Shown one piece after another: positions 50,604 through 53,104 of a stretch of 53,104 nt of DNA. The stretch covers positions 1-53,104 of the forward strand of contig CAAETY010000087.1 of NCBI GenBank assembly GCA_900759105.1. The letters run 5' to 3'. A program made the translations under genes and the position numbers. Numbering within the stretch: position 1 is the first letter of the stretch; each line of letters starts with the position of its first letter. The notes beneath the pieces were generated by a model that saw only the letters and a list, made by a program, of their open reading frames with translations, was not told the DNA's origin and made no database searches. The DNA comes from Peptococcaceae bacterium (GTDB lineage Bacteria > Bacillota > Peptococcia > Peptococcales > Peptococcaceae).

Positions 50604-52043
50604 ATGGCCAGAATTGAACAACATCCAATCTTGGATTTTAAAAAGGGACGTGAAGTCACTTTTACATACGAAGGACAAGCATTAAAAGGCTACGAAGGGG
50701 AAACCATTGCGGCAGCATTGCATGCAGCCGGGGTGCGCTCCTTGCATGAGTCTGAAAAAAAGCATCGCCACAGAGGCCTGTTCTGTGCGATTGGTAATTG
50801 CTCCTCTTGTCTCATGAAGGTAAATGGGATTCCGAATGTGAGGGTATGCGTAGAACCATTGCGCGAAGGTATTAATGTTGAACGTCAAGTAGGCAATGTG
50901 AAGCCCGAAGTGGATGTTCATATCGAAGCCAAGCTCAGCAACGAACGTGAATTGGTGAAAACCGAGCTCCTCATCATCGGCGGTGGCCCTGCCGGAATGT
51001 GTGCGGCTATTGAAGCGGCAGAAGCCGGCGTGCAAGTTCTGATGCTAGAACGTAACAGTGATCTTGGTGGCCAGCTCATTAAGCAAACCCACAAATTCTT
51101 TGGCTCCGAAAAGCAAAATGCCGGAACCCGCGGCGTACAGATTTCCATTGACTTGGCTGCAAAGATTAAGAGCATGCCACAGATTACGCTTTGGACCGAT
51201 TCTATCGCAGCCGGTTTTTATAAGAACGGTGTGGTGATGGTAGACAAAAATGGCGTGGTTGAAGGGGTAAAAGCAGAACGCATTATCGTTGCTACCGGGG
51301 CATTTGAAAAGAATCTCGTCTTTCCAAATAACGACCTGCCGGGGGTTTATGGTGCCGGTGCGGTGCAAACCTTGATGAACATGGAAGGGGTTATTCCGGC
51401 GGAAAACGTGTTGATGGTTGGCGGCGGGAACATTGGCCTCATTGTGAGCTATCAGCTCATGCAGGCTGGTGTGAATGTGGCAGCGGTGATTGAAGCCGCA
51501 CCAAAAATCGGCGGTTATCAAGTGCATGCCAACAAGCTCAGACGTGCTCAAGTACCTGTGATGACCCAGCACACAATCAAATATGCCTACGGCACAGAAA
51601 AGGTCGAAGGCGCGGTCATTTGCCAAGTGGACGATCATTTTCAACCGATTCCAGGCACCGAGCAGGATGTCAAGTGCGATGCCATCTGCATGGCGGTTGG
51701 GTTGCAACCGCTTCCTGAACTCTTTTTCCAAGCAGGTTGCGATATGAAATTTGTGCCGGAGCTTGGTGGTTATGTGCCGGTGATTGACGACGCACGTCAT
51801 ACCAGCGTGCCAAACGTGTACGCTGCCGGGGATTCCGGTGGGGTGGAAGAAGCGTCCAGTGCGATGCTTACCGGGAAACTCGCAGGCTTGTCCGCAGCCA
51901 ACGATTTTGGCCGTGTGCCAGACTTTGAGGAGAAATTTGCTGACTATCTCGAGCAATTGGATTCCTTGCGCCCAGAGGGTGGCAAGATTAAAAATGGCAT
52001 CGTAAAAACAAAGGAAGGGAGTCCGGTTAACTATGAGCACTGA
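50604..52043 (+). CDS. 2Fe-2S/pyridine-nucleotide oxidoreductase subunit, HcnA-HcnB fusion-like
   Basis: 479 residues. An N-terminal 2Fe-2S domain (about 1-95; Cys in GLFCAIGNCSSCLMKVNG and VRVCVEP) is fused to an FAD/NAD(P)-binding domain (from about 110: ELLIIGGGPAGMCAAIEAAE, LGGQLIKQTHKFFG; second dinucleotide fold NVLMVGGGNIGLIVSYQLMQ at about 270; YAAGDSGGVEEA near 415). HcnA and HcnB, or opine oxidase subunit A with its ferredoxin, are separate genes in proteobacteria; here they are one. ATG 50604 with GGAGG upstream is chosen. Overlaps the next gene by 11 nt. Confidence 0.9.
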   Translation: MARIEQHPILDFKKGREVTFTYEGQALKGYEGETIAAALHAAGVRSLHESEKKHRHRGLFCAIGNCSSCLMKVNGIPNVRVCVEPLREGINVERQVGNVKPEVDVHIEAKLSNERELVKTELLIIGGGPAGMCAAIEAAEAGVQVLMLERNSDLGGQLIKQTHKFFGSEKQNAGTRGVQISIDLAAKIKSMPQITLWTDSIAAGFYKNGVVMVDKNGVVEGVKAERIIVATGAFEKNLVFPNNDLPGVYGAGAVQTLMNMEGVIPAENVLMVGGGNIGLIVSYQLMQAGVNVAAVIEAAPKIGGYQVHANKLRRAQVPVMTQHTIKYAYGTEKVEGAVICQVDDHFQPIPGTEQDVKCDAICMAVGLQPLPELFFQAGCDMKFVPELGGYVPVIDDARHTSVPNVYAAGDSGGVEEASSAMLTGKLAGLSAANDFGRVPDFEEKFADYLEQLDSLRPEGGKIKNGIVKTKEGSPVNYEH

Positions 52044-52818
52044 AGTATTAAAAGAATTAGAGGCGAAGGTTCAAGACATTTTACCAAGTGAAGAACGCCG
52101 TCAAAAAGGCCCCTATGCCCTCTTTGAATGTTTCCAAAACATTCCTTGTAACCCTTGCTATACCGCCTGCAAATTCAACGCAGTAAAGCCACTCACCACC
52201 ATTACCGATACCCCACAAACCTATTTTGATCATTGTGTAGGCTGTGGCGCTTGCATGCTCGTTTGCCCGGGCTTAGCTTGCTTTGTCATTGACGAAAGCT
52301 ATTCTGATACCGAATCCATTGTGAAGATTCCTTATGAATATTCTCCGCTACCGGAAGTCGGTGCAGTAGTAGATGGGTTAAACCGTATCGGCGAAGTTGT
52401 GTGCAAGGTTACCGTGAAACATGTTCTTACCTCCAAAAACAAAACCGCTGTTGTTACCTTAGTGGTACCAAAGGCATACACCCACGTGGTGCGTGGTATT
52501 AGTATGAAGGCGAAGGAACAACTTATTAGCGATGAAGTGACCCATGCAGAACAAGGTGAAAGTATTGTTTGTCGCTGTGAAGATGTGACTGCAGAAGAAA
52601 TAGCCGCAACCATAGAAAACGGCGCAGACACCTTGAAGCAAGTGAAGTTTAATACGCGTGTGTCAATGGGCCCATGCCAAGGCAAGACTTGCATCTCTTT
52701 GGTCATGCGAGAGCTGTCCGCGAAGACCAAGACACCTGTAAACGACCTCACAGCGCCAACCTATCGGCAACCAATTCGCCCAATTAAAATTGGCTCATTT
52801 TTGAATGAAGAAGAATAA
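52033..52818 (+). CDS. 4Fe-4S and BFD-like 2Fe-2S electron-transfer subunit
   Basis: 261-residue iron-sulfur protein. N-terminal Cys in NIPCNPCYTACKFNAV (about 37-50) and a classical 4Fe-4S motif HCVGCGACMLVCPG (about 73-86); then a linker domain and a C-terminal BFD-like [2Fe-2S] module with VCRCEDVTAEEI (about 181-192) and GPCQGKTCISLV (about 213-224). This is the electron outlet of the complex, suggesting transfer to ferredoxin or another low-potential carrier rather than oxygen. Starts 11 nt inside the preceding gene; GGGAG lies upstream. Ends in a strong terminator. Confidence 0.9.
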   Translation: MSTEVLKELEAKVQDILPSEERRQKGPYALFECFQNIPCNPCYTACKFNAVKPLTTITDTPQTYFDHCVGCGACMLVCPGLACFVIDESYSDTESIVKIPYEYSPLPEVGAVVDGLNRIGEVVCKVTVKHVLTSKNKTAVVTLVVPKAYTHVVRGISMKAKEQLISDEVTHAEQGESIVCRCEDVTAEEIAATIENGADTLKQVKFNTRVSMGPCQGKTCISLVMRELSAKTKTPVNDLTAPTYRQPIRPIKIGSFLNEEE

Positions 52819-52822
52819 AAGC

Positions 52823-52858
52823 AAAGCAGTCCGCCAAGAAACGGAGGACTGCTTTTTT
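52823..52858 (+). terminator. Intrinsic terminator of the amine-oxidation operon
   Basis: Stem AAAGCAGTCC/GGACTGCTTT with inner CC/GG pairs and a T run, shortly after the stop. Confidence 0.9.
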
Positions 52859-53001
52859 ATGGAATGAAAGGGGTCTTGTAGCAAGCAAGATGAACGCGCA
52901 TTAAGGGAAAAATACGAGACACCATGCGGACTTTTTCGAGTTGAAAAGCAAGATATGTTTTGATAGTATATACTTGAATGATTGAAAAGGAGTTGACAAG
53001 C

Positions 53002-53104
<103 letters not shown>

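Noticed and set aside
49411..52818. Anaerobic glycerol-3-phosphate dehydrogenase (GlpABC)
   Set aside because: The DAO subunit, the fused 2Fe-2S/FAD subunit and the BFD-type C-terminal module match HcnABC/opine-oxidase-type complexes better, and RidA fits an imine product.

Overview
The window looks like chromosome of an anaerobic, low-to-moderate GC member of the Bacillota, probably Clostridia-like (inference). Evidence: L27 carries the N-terminal extension that the co-encoded Prp protease removes; there are YtrA-type GntR, NiaR, RNase J and RelQ-type proteins, S-layer homology domains, strong AGGAGG ribosome binding sites, a 4-hydroxybutyrate dehydrogenase and an iron-sulfur amine dehydrogenase with no respiratory genes nearby. 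No rRNA, tRNA, prophage, insertion sequence or CRISPR array was seen.

Layout. 1-3.7 kb: two-component system (kinase cut by the window edge) and a GntR/ABC exporter operon. 3.8-12.5 kb: small alarmone synthetase, an S-layer-anchored LRR protein, two tandem EamA exporters, a Mn-type CDF efflux protein with an esterase, 4-hydroxybutyrate dehydrogenase, a lipid kinase. 12.8-16.6 kb: de novo NAD operon nadB-nadC-niaR-nadA behind putative NiaR boxes. 16.8-23.5 kb: aldehyde dehydrogenase, CGGC protein, PepV-type dipeptidase, AI-2E-family protein, a preQ1-I riboswitch in front of an ECF S component, a secreted DUF1002-like protein. 23.6-30.9 kb: orphan ABC ATPase with a zinc-ribbon protein, then an apparently undescribed LysR regulon (MFS transporter, small membrane protein, LysR regulator, large AlkP-superfamily hydrolase). 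31-45.6 kb: core genes (rnj, proC, rplU-prp-rpmA, a membrane MutS paralogue, obg, tmk, trpS) with a stand-alone TIR protein between proC and rplU. 46-52.8 kb: NhaC-type transporter, PucR-type regulator, RidA protein and a three-gene HcnABC/opine-oxidase-like flavin/Fe-S dehydrogenase. 53.0 kb to the end: the 5' end of an ORF made almost wholly of an AGCA repeat, a candidate phase-variable gene.

Best candidates for new biology. (1) The MFS and AlkP genes have the same promoter architecture: a CACA-N5-TGGTTGT box exactly 53 nt upstream of the -10, around a LysR gene. This predicts import of an unknown ester followed by cytoplasmic cleavage. (2) The NhaC/PucR/RidA/three-flavoprotein cluster predicts transport and oxidation of an amino or imino acid with imine clean-up. 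(3) A preQ1-I aptamer, a second large RNA hairpin and a 12-codon leader ORF are stacked before a probable queuosine-precursor S component. (4) A TIR protein with the catalytic Glu sits in a housekeeping locus. (5) The terminal tetranucleotide tract.

All family assignments come from reading motifs by eye; no database search was run.
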